Notes: generated by a model not told the origin, from the sequence alone. Positions 15,206 to 23,595 are shown, numbered from the stretch's first letter. The stretch: DNA of 32,154 bases from Chitinophagaceae bacterium (GCA_947452875.1 CANGEZ010000003.1:1-32154); one strand, 5' to 3'. Translations and numbers: made by a program.

Positions 15206-16099
15206 ATGCGTAAATCAATTACACTATTATTTTTGTTGTGGCTGGCCTTTACTTCTTTTGCTCAACATCATAGCAACGTTGATTTTGAAATTCCTGAATT
15301 AAAGAAAGGGGAACAAGTGATTCGTCATGCAGGGTTCTCATTGGTATACAATGAAACATACGAACAAGCAATTTGGGTGGCATACGAAATTACTGCAGAT
15401 GAAACTGTAAAACGTTATGAGCGTACCAATCGCTTTCTTACCGATCCCAAAATATCAACTGGTTCTGCTGATAATGCCGATTACATGGGCAGTGGCTACG
15501 ACAAAGGACATCTCGCGCCGGCAGGCGATATGGAATGGTCTGCCGAATCCTGTGCCGAATCTTTTTATTTCAGCAACATGTCGCCACAGGTGGCTGCATT
15601 CAATCGCGGTATCTGGGAAACGATTGAAGAATTTGTAAGAACCAATGCGGTAACTAGCGGTGCTGTATATGTGGTTACAGGTCCAGTTTTACAACCAGGC
15701 CTTTCGGTCATCGGACACAATCAAGTTGCCATTCCTGCATATTATTACAAAGTAATTCTTGATTACCGCAATCCGGTAAAAAAAGGAATCGGTTTCATGT
15801 TGCAAAACCAGGAATCACACAATAGTATTCAAGTGTATGCCATGAGTATTGATGAGGTGGAGAAAAATACAGGCATTAATTTTTTTCCTTCACTGACAAA
15901 AGATGAAGAAAAATTACTTGAATCGCATTTTGATCTAAACGCCTGGAATTGGGGTCATGAAAAATCTCAAACTTCAACAGCTATGGTTGCAAAAAACAAA
16001 TCGACATCTGTACAATGTTCAGGTACAACTAAAAAAGGAGCCCGTTGCAAAAAAATGACAACCAATGCCAATGGCAGGTGTAATTTGCATCAACTTTGA
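15206..16099 (+). CDS. secreted DNA/RNA non-specific endonuclease with C-terminal zinc-binding tail
   Basis: 297 residues with a signal peptide (MRKSITLLFLLWLAFTSFAQ, cut after about residue 19). The beta-beta-alpha metal nuclease core has YDKGHLAPAGDM (98-109), a DKGH form of the DRGH active-site motif with H102 as general base, and NMSPQVAAFNRGIWETIE (124-141) with N133 as the Mg ligand. It should cut DNA and RNA without sequence preference outside the cytoplasm. The last 27 residues hold C271-x9-C281-x10-C292-x2-H295 in a TKKGARC context, a small zinc-binding module usually found on nucleases and nucleic-acid-binding proteins. The gene begins 20 nt after the second WYL gene. Possible uses: nutrient scavenging, biofilm DNA, or killing or defence. 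Confidence 0.9.
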   Translation: MRKSITLLFLLWLAFTSFAQHHSNVDFEIPELKKGEQVIRHAGFSLVYNETYEQAIWVAYEITADETVKRYERTNRFLTDPKISTGSADNADYMGSGYDKGHLAPAGDMEWSAESCAESFYFSNMSPQVAAFNRGIWETIEEFVRTNAVTSGAVYVVTGPVLQPGLSVIGHNQVAIPAYYYKVILDYRNPVKKGIGFMLQNQESHNSIQVYAMSIDEVEKNTGINFFPSLTKDEEKLLESHFDLNAWNWGHEKSQTSTAMVAKNKSTSVQCSGTTKKGARCKKMTTNANGRCNLHQL

Positions 16100-16164
16100 G
16101 ATACATACTCAATTCTTTCAATCAAATAAGTTTAACATCCGTTAACATTTAATTTATCAATCCT

Positions 16165-16199
16165 TTGTAAATCCTTTACATCGTAGCTCCCTATCTTGT
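16165..16199 (+). promoter_or_regulatory. shared palindrome/-7 promoter module, copy 8 (secreted unknown protein)
   Basis: TTGTAA-ATCCT-TTACAT (16165-16181), 10 bp, then TATCTTGT (16192-16199); ATG at 16215. One mismatch in the right half-site and two in the -7 box. Confidence 0.6.
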
Positions 16200-16214
16200 C
16201 TTAAACTAATTATT

Positions 16215-16889
16215 ATGTGCAGAATCCTCCTTATTTCAATTTCCATGTTATGTCATTGCTTTACCCAAGCACAACATGTAGAACCAGTTAAAGACAGTTT
16301 CATATTAAGTAGTTTACCAACTTATGACATAAACGGAAATTATTATAGTTATGAGAAGAAATACGATCATTTGCCTACCCAACAAGACAGTATTGATTTT
16401 CGTGACGAAAAGAATGAGGCATTCAAGCCGATAATTGATAGCGTAGAACGTGAAGTGTCGATACAACAAAAACGAATCGAAGAAACGAATCGTGAGTATT
16501 ACGCCAATCATAAACAAAAACAATACGCACCATTATACCCACGTGAGGGCAAACATCTGTTTTCTCTGCATTGGATCAGCTGGAAAAAATTTGGCAGCGT
16601 CAACATCAAAAAAATAAACACAAAAAAATACAGCATCAAAGGTTTACAAAAAGATGATAAAGGAAATTATGTGACGATTGATGGATTTTTGATTCCCCTA
16701 ACAAAAGGCAAATTGTGTTTCATAGGTGAAATCGTTACCAGAACCTCGGGTAATAATAATGGTGTTGCTTGTACAAAAAACGGAACCTACACTTTCTTGT
16801 CCAAGCCAGGTAGCAAGTACTGGCGATTGCAGGAAATGGAAAATTGTGAGGGTGGCGAGCTGGTGGATTATGTAGATATTTTTTTCTAA
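16215..16889 (+). CDS. exported hypothetical protein
   Basis: 224 residues with a signal peptide (MCRILLISISMLCHCFTQAQ, likely cut after TQA). The mature part has a charged helical, coiled-coil-like stretch (RDEKNEAFKPIIDSVEREVSIQQKRIEETNREYYANHKQ, about 57-95) and a beta-rich C-terminal half with GNYVTIDGFLIPLTKGKLCFIGE and a GVACTKNGTYTFLSKPGSKYWRLQ segment. No known family. It is the only gene with the shared promoter module that encodes an exported protein without an enzyme motif. Target compartment is the periplasm or outside. Confidence 0.65.
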   Translation: MCRILLISISMLCHCFTQAQHVEPVKDSFILSSLPTYDINGNYYSYEKKYDHLPTQQDSIDFRDEKNEAFKPIIDSVEREVSIQQKRIEETNREYYANHKQKQYAPLYPREGKHLFSLHWISWKKFGSVNIKKINTKKYSIKGLQKDDKGNYVTIDGFLIPLTKGKLCFIGEIVTRTSGNNNGVACTKNGTYTFLSKPGSKYWRLQEMENCEGGELVDYVDIFF

Positions 16890-17224
16890 TAATTTTTGCA
16901 GGTAACCAAACAATGTACTTTGATTCTGAAACCCATCCCTGAAGGGTATGCATAAAAATTAATCTTAAACAAAACCGACATTGCATCAATTGACCGCATA
17001 GATGTGATGGATGATGGAAATGGTTATTGGGATGTGGTATTAGCATCGCCATCAAATAAAAAAGCACGAAAATACTCGCGATATTCCGTAAGTCCCACGA
17101 ATATTCCCGTATCGAAATTTCGTGAATTCTCGTGCTCATATACAGGAACTCATAAACACGATATTTTGCGTGTTCCCACGAGAATTATACGATTAAGCAC
17201 ATGAAATCTATGTGTTTTGATTAT
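16890..17224. other. 335-bp gap: probable gene remnant plus short inverted CACGA/TCGTG repeats
   Basis: A stop-free stretch begins at about 16955 and reads through DIASIDRIDVMDDGNGYWDV at 16977-17036, which looks like real protein, then runs into repeat DNA. No good start codon precedes it, so it is probably the end of a broken gene. From 17068 the DNA carries many CACGA and TCGTG words; GCACGA near 17068 and TCGTGC near 17137 can pair as the ends of an imperfect hairpin, like the short palindromic repeats mobilised by REP-associated transposases. Confidence 0.3.
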
Positions 17225-18316
17225 TTATGTCAACAGATAACTAGCATTTCTTCCGCTTTCCTCAGTCTGCTTCAGCATTCCTTTTTCCACGAGATCTTTT
17301 ATATCACGCAAAGCAGTATCATTGGAGGTCTTTGTGATTTTTGCCCATTTTGAAGTTTGTAATTTTCCCTCAAAATCTTCAAAGAGTTTGTTGAGCATTA
17401 ATCGCTGGCGTTCATTAATAGAAACATGTTCGTGAAGTCTCCAAAATTCAGCTTTGCGTAAAATTTTGTGTGTGGTATTTTCGGTTGACAACATTGCATT
17501 TTTCAGACAATTCAAAAACCATTCGAGCCATTCTGTAATATCGCCTGAACTGTGCTGTACTTTTTGTAATACTTCGTAATAGCGTTTTCGTTCAATTAGA
17601 ATCTGACTCGACATACTATAAAAACGTTCGCCGCTTTTTTCGGCACGAGAAAGCAACATGTCTGCAATAGCTCTACCAACTCTGCCATTACCATCATCAA
17701 AAGGATGAATGATGATAAACCAAAAATGGGCAATAGCAGCTTTTAAAACAGCATCCAGTTTTTCATCTCGGTTGAACCAATCCAAAAATGAATCCATCTC
17801 TTTTTTTACAAACTTCGGTTTGATGGCTTCGTAATGCACTTTTTCTTTTCCCATTGCTCCGGAAACCACTTGCATTTCACCTGTTCGATATTTACCTACT
17901 TCAATTTCATAAGGTCCGCTAAAGCCTATTGGAAACAAAGCTGCATGCCATCCCAATAATCTTTTTTCGGTTAATGGCAAATCATATCGTTGGGTGGCAT
18001 CAAGCATCATTTCTACAACACCTTCGATATGTCGGTTGCTTGGAACTAATCCTGCAGTGTTGATTCCCAAACGTCTGGCAATAGAAGAACGCACTTGATT
18101 ATAATTGAGCAATTCGCCCTCAATCTCACTTGATTTTACAACATCCAGGGTTAATGTACTTAGTGTGGCTTCTACTTTGTCTGAAAACCCCATAGTGTTC
18201 ATTTGTCCCATAAGTTTTCCCTGCATTGAGCGTACCTCACCAAAAACGGCATTGATGGCTCTGTCGTCCCAAGTAAAATCAGTCCAGTTTTTATTTTGAT
18301 AGATGTATTTTGCCAT
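17225..18316 (-). CDS. Fic-domain protein with DUF4172-type N-terminus (second of two)
   Basis: 363 residues from the ATG at 18316 (MAKYIYQNKNWTDFTWDD); a longer in-frame start would run through the operator repeats. The N-terminal region is of the DUF4172 type seen in Bacteroidota Fic proteins and holds the inhibitory motif S62-x3-E66-G67. The Fic motif HPFDDGNGRVGR (204-215) is complete, so nucleotidyl transfer to protein is expected. The C-terminal part (NERQRLMLNKLFEDFEGKLQTSKWAKITKTSNDTALRDIKDLVEKGML) is a winged helix. It differs from the first Fic protein in N-terminal domain and operator, so it is not a recent duplicate. Confidence 0.9.
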   Translation of the reverse strand: MAKYIYQNKNWTDFTWDDRAINAVFGEVRSMQGKLMGQMNTMGFSDKVEATLSTLTLDVVKSSEIEGELLNYNQVRSSIARRLGINTAGLVPSNRHIEGVVEMMLDATQRYDLPLTEKRLLGWHAALFPIGFSGPYEIEVGKYRTGEMQVVSGAMGKEKVHYEAIKPKFVKKEMDSFLDWFNRDEKLDAVLKAAIAHFWFIIIHPFDDGNGRVGRAIADMLLSRAEKSGERFYSMSSQILIERKRYYEVLQKVQHSSGDITEWLEWFLNCLKNAMLSTENTTHKILRKAEFWRLHEHVSINERQRLMLNKLFEDFEGKLQTSKWAKITKTSNDTALRDIKDLVEKGMLKQTEESGRNASYLLT

Positions 18317-18329
18317 GATTGGGACTAAA

Positions 18330-18375
18330 ATGCGGTGAATATACGAATTATTCACCGCATATATGCGGTGAATAT
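18330..18375. promoter_or_regulatory. three half-site operator before the second fic gene
   Basis: ATGCGGTGAATA at 18330-18341, its exact reverse complement at 18349-18360 (7-bp spacer), and a third copy at 18363-18374 in the first orientation. The cluster begins 13 bp before the fic ATG. Autoregulation by the Fic winged helix is the likely use. Confidence 0.65.
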
Positions 18376-18514
18376 GGAGATTTTTTGCCGCAGTAGACAA
18401 TAAAATGTGTAGAGATTTTATTTATTTATTTTATATCAGACTTTGTGTTTCGAATTGTCTCTATAACAGACAAGCTTCAATAATGGCAATATCAATTTTA
18501 GACGATTGCCTGTT

Positions 18515-19219
18515 TTATAGATCTTCTCCATTTGATCTATTGTATTCATTGTCGTAAAACATAGTGATATAATACTTCCCATATAGTTCACTAATCATGA
18601 ACCAAACAACTTTCTTTGAAAATCTATCTAGCATGTAAGAAAGCCCTTCCTTTATTATATTGTTTTTGATTTCTTCTGTGGGATTTGAGATTTGCTCTTG
18701 GGTATATTTCTTTAAAAGATAATCACTAAACTCTTTTTTCATAATCGTTGAATCTATTTCTTTTGTTGGCAGTTGGTAAAAGGCTGCTTCATAACGCTTA
18801 GTATTTACTTTCATTTCATATGAAATATCTTCATCTTCCGAAATTGTGTAGGAAGAATCAAACAATGATGCTGATATATATTTTTTGTTATTATGAAATT
18901 GATTTAAGAGGTTATTGAATCTTATTTTAACATCGCCCTCATCTATCATGTTGGCATCAGAAATCATAATTCTGTATACTTTATTGTTATTTGTAGCAAT
19001 GTATAAATTCACTTTTGTTCCATTAAATTCACCTACTAATGCTTCTTTATCGGAAGGATTAGTAACAAATCCTTTTTCTTTTAATTTCTTTATCATTTCA
19101 GGTTTATATCCATCAATAGGTAAGCCTAAGAACTGAGTTATATCCTTTTGTGCATACACGGCTACTGAAAGCTGAAGATGCATGAATATCACTAAGATGG
19201 TTTTTATTATTTTGTTCAT
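18515..19219 (-). CDS. exported hypothetical protein
   Basis: 234 residues with a signal peptide (MNKIIKTILVIFMHLQLSVAVYAQ). The mature start KDITQFLGLPIDGYKPEMIKKLKEKGF is a pattern I associate with small exported Bacteroidota proteins of unknown role that begin with FLGIPVDG. The rest alternates strands and charged helices with no catalytic signature. Single gene, between the second fic gene and the integrase. The 19220-19404 gap holds an inverted repeat CATTAC-N6-GTAATG near 19357 and nothing else I can name. Confidence 0.6.
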   Translation of the reverse strand: MNKIIKTILVIFMHLQLSVAVYAQKDITQFLGLPIDGYKPEMIKKLKEKGFVTNPSDKEALVGEFNGTKVNLYIATNNNKVYRIMISDANMIDEGDVKIRFNNLLNQFHNNKKYISASLFDSSYTISEDEDISYEMKVNTKRYEAAFYQLPTKEIDSTIMKKEFSDYLLKKYTQEQISNPTEEIKNNIIKEGLSYMLDRFSKKVVWFMISELYGKYYITMFYDNEYNRSNGEDL

Positions 19220-19404
19220 TGTGAATTCTTATTATTTGTTGTTGAACCTTTACTGTATTCTAAAATCCACATTCTGTCGAGTTGGTCTAGAATGTTCAAT
19301 TAACCACGGAAACGTCACTTTTACTCTTTACTCAAATGTAATAAATTTCCTATCTCATTACGTATAAGTAATGCAGCAATTAATATCCGTGTATGTTTTA
19401 AACA

Positions 19405-20631
19405 TTACTGATATATCCCCATAATCTTACTCATCTCATTCTTCACTTTCGAGCCCGTAATTTTCGCATAAGCCTGAGTATGTTTTATGGTACTATGACC
19501 GAGCATCTTACTCACGGTTTCAAGAGAAATCCCATTGCTTAAAGTTATAGTAGTAGCAAAAGTGTGACGACCCAAGTGCATAAATATTTTCTTATCAATA
19601 TTCGCCAGCAATGCTATTTCTTTCAACTTGCCATTAAGTTTAGAGTTGTAGGGAACCTTCCAGCGGAAATTTCTAAAGTCAGCATCTATGGAATATTTCA
19701 GTAGGATTTTTTCAGCGGTTGGTAAGAGCGGAATCAAACTCATGATATCCGTTTTGTAACGAGCTTTATGAATAAACTTACTTCCGTCTTGGTCGATGTT
19801 GATATGCCCTTTTTTGAGTTCTGTGATATCCGAATAAGCCAGTCCAGTGTAGCAGGCAAATAAAAATAAATCACGGGCCAATTCTAAATCTGGCTTCAAA
19901 TCGGATAGCCGCTGCAATTGATCTAATTCTTCTATGGAAAGATATTCTCTGTTTACTGGCTTTCTTTTAAAATGAACCGAATCAAAAGGGTTCTTTTGGA
20001 TGACACCACTTTCAATAGCTAGTTTTAAAACTGATCTAAGAACACTTAATAAAGCGGTAACCGAGTTTTGACCGTTCTGTTTTTCTTTACGCAGAAAGTT
20101 GCTGAATTTGTTGATGAAATCTACATCAATTCCACTAACGGGATAGTTTTTAAAATTCCTACTGTTCATCAGAAACTCTTCAAGATATCGTTTAACTCTT
20201 TTGTACTTATAAAAAGTAGTGCCCCGCATATCAATATCAACGGACTCTTCCAGCTCTTTTATTTTTATATCCATGTATTCCATCACGGACTGGGGCGCTG
20301 GTTCTTTCCCTTTGATACAATCGATAAGCTCGTTGACACTAAATGGCTTTTTACTTTCCTTTAGTTCACGGTACCGCTCTTTGGATTTTTCTCTGATGAG
20401 TACCAGTTCTTCATTGACAGCGATGGCCTCATCATTAACTGGGTCAACCATGTTTTTCTCCGAGATCCAGTAATCAGCATGGCAGGAAAGACCTGTTACG
20501 ATATCTTTTCTGATTTTGTGATAGTTAACCCTCATTACAATAGGGTGTTCTCCATTTTCATAGGCAAATGTTCTTCTAAGATGGAAATGAATGCTGAACT
20601 CAGCTGATTCCATTAAATTGTTTTTTCTCAT
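19405..20631 (-). CDS. tyrosine recombinase (Bacteroidota integrase type)
   Basis: 408 residues. An N-terminal arm and SAM-like domain (about 100-210) precede the catalytic domain: ACYTGLAYSDI (about 285-295), the HLGRHTFATT box (H-x2-R) and MLGHSTIKHTQAYAKI with the nucleophile Tyr. The first catalytic Arg is replaced by Ala in TGLAYSDI, as is common in CTnDOT-like Bacteroidota recombinases, so it can still be active. It cuts and joins att sites of integrative elements. The tRNA-Phe gene lies 243 bp upstream, with the tRNA 3' end facing the integrase, the normal geometry for an element integrated into a tRNA. Confidence 0.9.
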   Translation of the reverse strand: MRKNNLMESAEFSIHFHLRRTFAYENGEHPIVMRVNYHKIRKDIVTGLSCHADYWISEKNMVDPVNDEAIAVNEELVLIREKSKERYRELKESKKPFSVNELIDCIKGKEPAPQSVMEYMDIKIKELEESVDIDMRGTTFYKYKRVKRYLEEFLMNSRNFKNYPVSGIDVDFINKFSNFLRKEKQNGQNSVTALLSVLRSVLKLAIESGVIQKNPFDSVHFKRKPVNREYLSIEELDQLQRLSDLKPDLELARDLFLFACYTGLAYSDITELKKGHINIDQDGSKFIHKARYKTDIMSLIPLLPTAEKILLKYSIDADFRNFRWKVPYNSKLNGKLKEIALLANIDKKIFMHLGRHTFATTITLSNGISLETVSKMLGHSTIKHTQAYAKITGSKVKNEMSKIMGIYQ

Positions 20632-20689
20632 TTTTCTAAAATTTAAGGTTTAAAATGGGTTTAAAATTGCATTAATTTTTGTTTCGATT

Positions 20690-20787
20690 TTGGTGCAAAA
20701 CGAAGCAATTCAATGCGTAAAAAACGAGAAAGAAGAAGTGTGAGTTACGTGATTTTCTGTTGCGGGTATGTTGCCAAATTGGTGCAA
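20690..20787. repeat. pair of 9-bp direct repeats between integrase and tRNA-Phe
   Basis: TTGGTGCAA occurs at 20690-20698 and 20779-20787. Close by is an inverted repeat ATGCA-N6-TGCAT at 20802-20817. Such short repeats beside an integrase can be arm-type binding sites. Confidence 0.3.
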
Positions 20788-20831
20788 CATTGAGGCGACT
20801 TATGCACGTATATGCATTTTAAAAATGTAAA

Positions 20832-20872
20832 AAGGCCTGAAAAACAGCTATTTGCACGTTTTTGCAGGCCTT
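20832..20872 (-). terminator. terminator of tRNA-Phe
   Basis: On the minus strand an AAGGCCTG stem base, extended by an A5/T5 pairing, encloses a loop and closes with CAGGCCTT followed by more T residues. It begins right after the CCA end of the tRNA. Confidence 0.7.
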
Positions 20873-20873
20873 C

Positions 20874-20949
20874 TGGTGGTGTGGGCCGGGGTTGAACCGG
20901 CGACACATGGATTTTCAGTCCATTGCTCTACCAACTGAGCTACCGCACC
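20874..20949 (-). tRNA. tRNA-Phe (GAA anticodon)
   Basis: 76 nt including an encoded CCA. It folds as a cloverleaf: D arm GCTC/GAGC, anticodon stem ATGGA/TCCAT with loop CTGAAAA (anticodon GAA), 5-nt variable loop GTGTC, T arm GCCGG-TTCAACC-CCGGC. The acceptor stem GGTGCGG/CCACACC has a C-A mismatch at pair 5-68, odd for a working tRNA. A TATTTTTG -7 box lies at 20968-20975, 18 bp upstream. The 3' end faces the integrase and island. Confidence 0.95.
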
Positions 20950-21049
20950 TTTTCCCTTTCGGGAGGGCAAAAATAAGGGATTTTTCTTTTAATAAAAGAA
21001 TCAAATGGAAAATCTTTGTCGAAATACAAGAAAATAAATTAGAACATTA

Positions 21050-23308
21050 CTAGTTTCCGTATTCGCACAAGAATTTAATACGCATAATTTTCAATTGCTC
21101 CCAATTGAAATTACTGTCGGCTAATTCTTCTTGTGCGATTTGTAATGAGGAGGTATCACAACCTTTAAAATAGTCGATGATTTCTTCTTGTTCGTATTCG
21201 TCTACCATTTCGTCGATGGCGTAGTTGAGATTCAATTTGGTGCCACTGGCAACGATGGTTTCCATTTGCTCCAACAGTTCATCAATACGCAGGTCTTTGT
21301 TTTTGGCAATAGTTTCCAAAGGAATTTTCTTGTCGACGTTTTGTATGATGAAGATTTTGTTGTTGTTTCTGTTCAGCACGCTTTTCATCACAAAATCATC
21401 TGGTTTGATGATGTCGTTTTCTTCCACATAAGCAGCAATCATATCAATGAAAGGCTTGCCATAACGAAGTGCTTTTCCCTTACTTACACCGCTGATTTTT
21501 TCTAATTCCGTCATGGAAGTCGGATACATCGTAGCCATATCTTCAAGCGAACTTTCCAGGAAAATAACGAAAGGCGGAAGGTTTTTTTCTTTGGCGACAC
21601 GTTTGCGCAAATCTTTAAGATTGGCGAGCAATTTTTCGTCTGTTGCGCCTGATTCTGCAATGGAAGTAACCGTTTCATCTTCATCTGCATTGGCTTCTTC
21701 AAAAAGATTGTTTAAGGCAATAGTAAATGAAGTTGGTTTTTTTGAAAAGGCAATTCCTTTTTTGGTGAGTTTGAGAACGCCATATTCAACGATATCTTTT
21801 TCCAGCAAACCATGAAGTAACATTTGTCGGGTTAGACTATTCCAGAAATGAGCTTCTTTGTCGTTGCCGATGGCAAATACATCGAGCGCATCATGACGAT
21901 ACATCTGCACTTGCTTTGTGGCTTTACCGGTGATGATGTTGATGAGATATTCTATAGTGAAATGTTCACCAAGAGCTTTGATGGTTTTTAAAACATCAAC
22001 AGCTTCTTTTTTCGCTTCTATTTTTTCTTTTGGATTCAGACAATTGTCGCACTGACCACAGCTTTTACTATCGTCAAACTCTTCTCCAAAATAAAACAAC
22101 AAGGTTTTTCTTCTGCATATGCTGCTTTCAGCGTAGGAGAGTGTTTCGTTAATCAATTGAGCACCAACTTCTCTTTCACTAAGCGGTTTGTCTTTCATCA
22201 GGTGTTCAAGCTTAGCGATATCTTTATGTGAGTAATAAAGAATACATTTTCCTTCCATGCCATCTCTTCCTGCGCGACCTGTTTCCTGATAATAATTTTC
22301 AATCGACTTTGGGATGTTATAATGAATCACAAAACGCACATCCGGTTTGTCGATGCCCATGCCAAACGCAATGGTGGCAACGATTACATCTACTTCTTCG
22401 TTCAAAAATTCGTCTTGTCTTTTCGCTCTTAATTTAGCGTCTAACCCTGCATGATAGGCAACGGCTTTAATGCCATTCGCCATGAGCATATTAGCTAAAT
22501 CTTCGGTTGTCTTGCGGTTCAATGTATAAATGATACCGCTTTTGTTTTTATGTTGTTGTATGAAACGAACAATGCTTTTATTGGTTTGGTCAACATTTAC
22601 TTTAGGCTGTATTTCATAATACAAATTAGGCCTGTTAAATGACGACATAAAAATCTGTGGCGTTCTAAGACCAAGATTTTTCACAATATCACTTTGTACT
22701 TTTGGTGTAGCCGTAGCCGTTAGTGCGATGATGGGAGCGTCAGTATTGATCAGTTCCATCATTTCTTTTAAACGACGATACTCGGGACGAAAATCATGAC
22801 CCCATTCTGAAATACAATGCGCTTCATCTACGGCAAAAAATGAAACTTTGATGGATTTGAAAAAATTGATATTGTCTTCTTTGGTTAAGGTTTCTGGAGC
22901 GACATAGAGCATTTTTGTTTTGCCTGATGTCAAATCGTCCTTAACAGTTTTTTGTTGTCCTTTATTTAAAGTGCTGTTTAAAAAATGGGCCACATTGTCT
23001 TTGCTACTGTAGCTTCTCACCAAATCAACCTGGTTTTTCATCAAAGCAATTAGTGGAGAAACGATGATAGCAACACCTTCACTCATCATAGCTGGAAGTT
23101 GATAACATAAGCTTTTTCCGCCTCCTGTAGGCATGATCACAAAAGTATCAGTGCCCGACAAAATTGAATTGATAATAGCTTCTTGTGGTCCTTTAAAACT
23201 ATCGAAACCAAAATGTTGTTGAAGTTGTGCTGTTAATATATCAGTTTCGATGTGATTCTGTTTTTTTTCAACCGATGCTTTCGAAACTTTATTTTTTGTG
23301 GTAGCCAT
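21050..23308 (-). CDS. recQ: ATP-dependent DNA helicase RecQ
   Basis: 752 residues. Superfamily 2 motifs: Walker A TGGGKS (61-66), DEAHCISEWGHDFRPEY (motif II and the aromatic-rich loop), TATATPKVQ, and motif VI QETGRAGRDG. The RQC domain has the zinc Cys set (CRRKTLLFYFGEEF, then CGQCDNC), followed by a winged helix and an HRDC domain (LPPFVIFLESSLEDMATMYPTS). An extra ~120-residue C-terminal tail follows, as in many Bacteroidota RecQ proteins. It unwinds DNA 3' to 5' in recombination repair. It is the first core gene beyond the tRNA and its promoter has no shared module. Confidence 0.95.
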   Translation of the reverse strand: MATTKNKVSKASVEKKQNHIETDILTAQLQQHFGFDSFKGPQEAIINSILSGTDTFVIMPTGGGKSLCYQLPAMMSEGVAIIVSPLIALMKNQVDLVRSYSSKDNVAHFLNSTLNKGQQKTVKDDLTSGKTKMLYVAPETLTKEDNINFFKSIKVSFFAVDEAHCISEWGHDFRPEYRRLKEMMELINTDAPIIALTATATPKVQSDIVKNLGLRTPQIFMSSFNRPNLYYEIQPKVNVDQTNKSIVRFIQQHKNKSGIIYTLNRKTTEDLANMLMANGIKAVAYHAGLDAKLRAKRQDEFLNEEVDVIVATIAFGMGIDKPDVRFVIHYNIPKSIENYYQETGRAGRDGMEGKCILYYSHKDIAKLEHLMKDKPLSEREVGAQLINETLSYAESSICRRKTLLFYFGEEFDDSKSCGQCDNCLNPKEKIEAKKEAVDVLKTIKALGEHFTIEYLINIITGKATKQVQMYRHDALDVFAIGNDKEAHFWNSLTRQMLLHGLLEKDIVEYGVLKLTKKGIAFSKKPTSFTIALNNLFEEANADEDETVTSIAESGATDEKLLANLKDLRKRVAKEKNLPPFVIFLESSLEDMATMYPTSMTELEKISGVSKGKALRYGKPFIDMIAAYVEENDIIKPDDFVMKSVLNRNNNKIFIIQNVDKKIPLETIAKNKDLRIDELLEQMETIVASGTKLNLNYAIDEMVDEYEQEEIIDYFKGCDTSSLQIAQEELADSNFNWEQLKIMRIKFLCEYGN

Positions 23309-23595
23309 AATTATTTTTCACCTATTACACTGGATAAACAATCAAAAAAATAGCATTTTATATTTTTTTGAAGGGCAACGAAGTTAACTTAAAAACCTTG
23401 TAAAAGCAACCCTTACAACACCATAATAACAGATATTCTAAGTAAATGTGCATTGGTTTTTAAAATAACAATCATTTTCTTGCAACGAGAGGCTTCATGA
23501 AAAATTAGCTAACTCATTGTTTATAAAAGAAATAGAGCGAAATCAATTCCACTTTGCATTTTCCATTAATTGAAGTAGGTTTGCGGCTCAAATTA

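Noticed and set aside
16735..17139. 134-codon open frame on the minus strand across the end of the 16215 gene
   Set aside because: His/Pro/Cys-rich translation without protein-like pattern, overlapping a gene with a clear signal peptide and promoter.
19405..20631. Missing first catalytic Arg in the integrase as a sign of inactivity
   Set aside because: TGLAYxD is common in Bacteroidota tyrosine recombinases, including active CTnDOT-like ones, so it is not evidence of decay.
23398..23418. TTGTAA and TTACAA half-sites between recQ and kdsD
   Set aside because: The spacer is 9 bp instead of 5, and no -7 box lies 10 bp away on either strand, so it does not fit the module.
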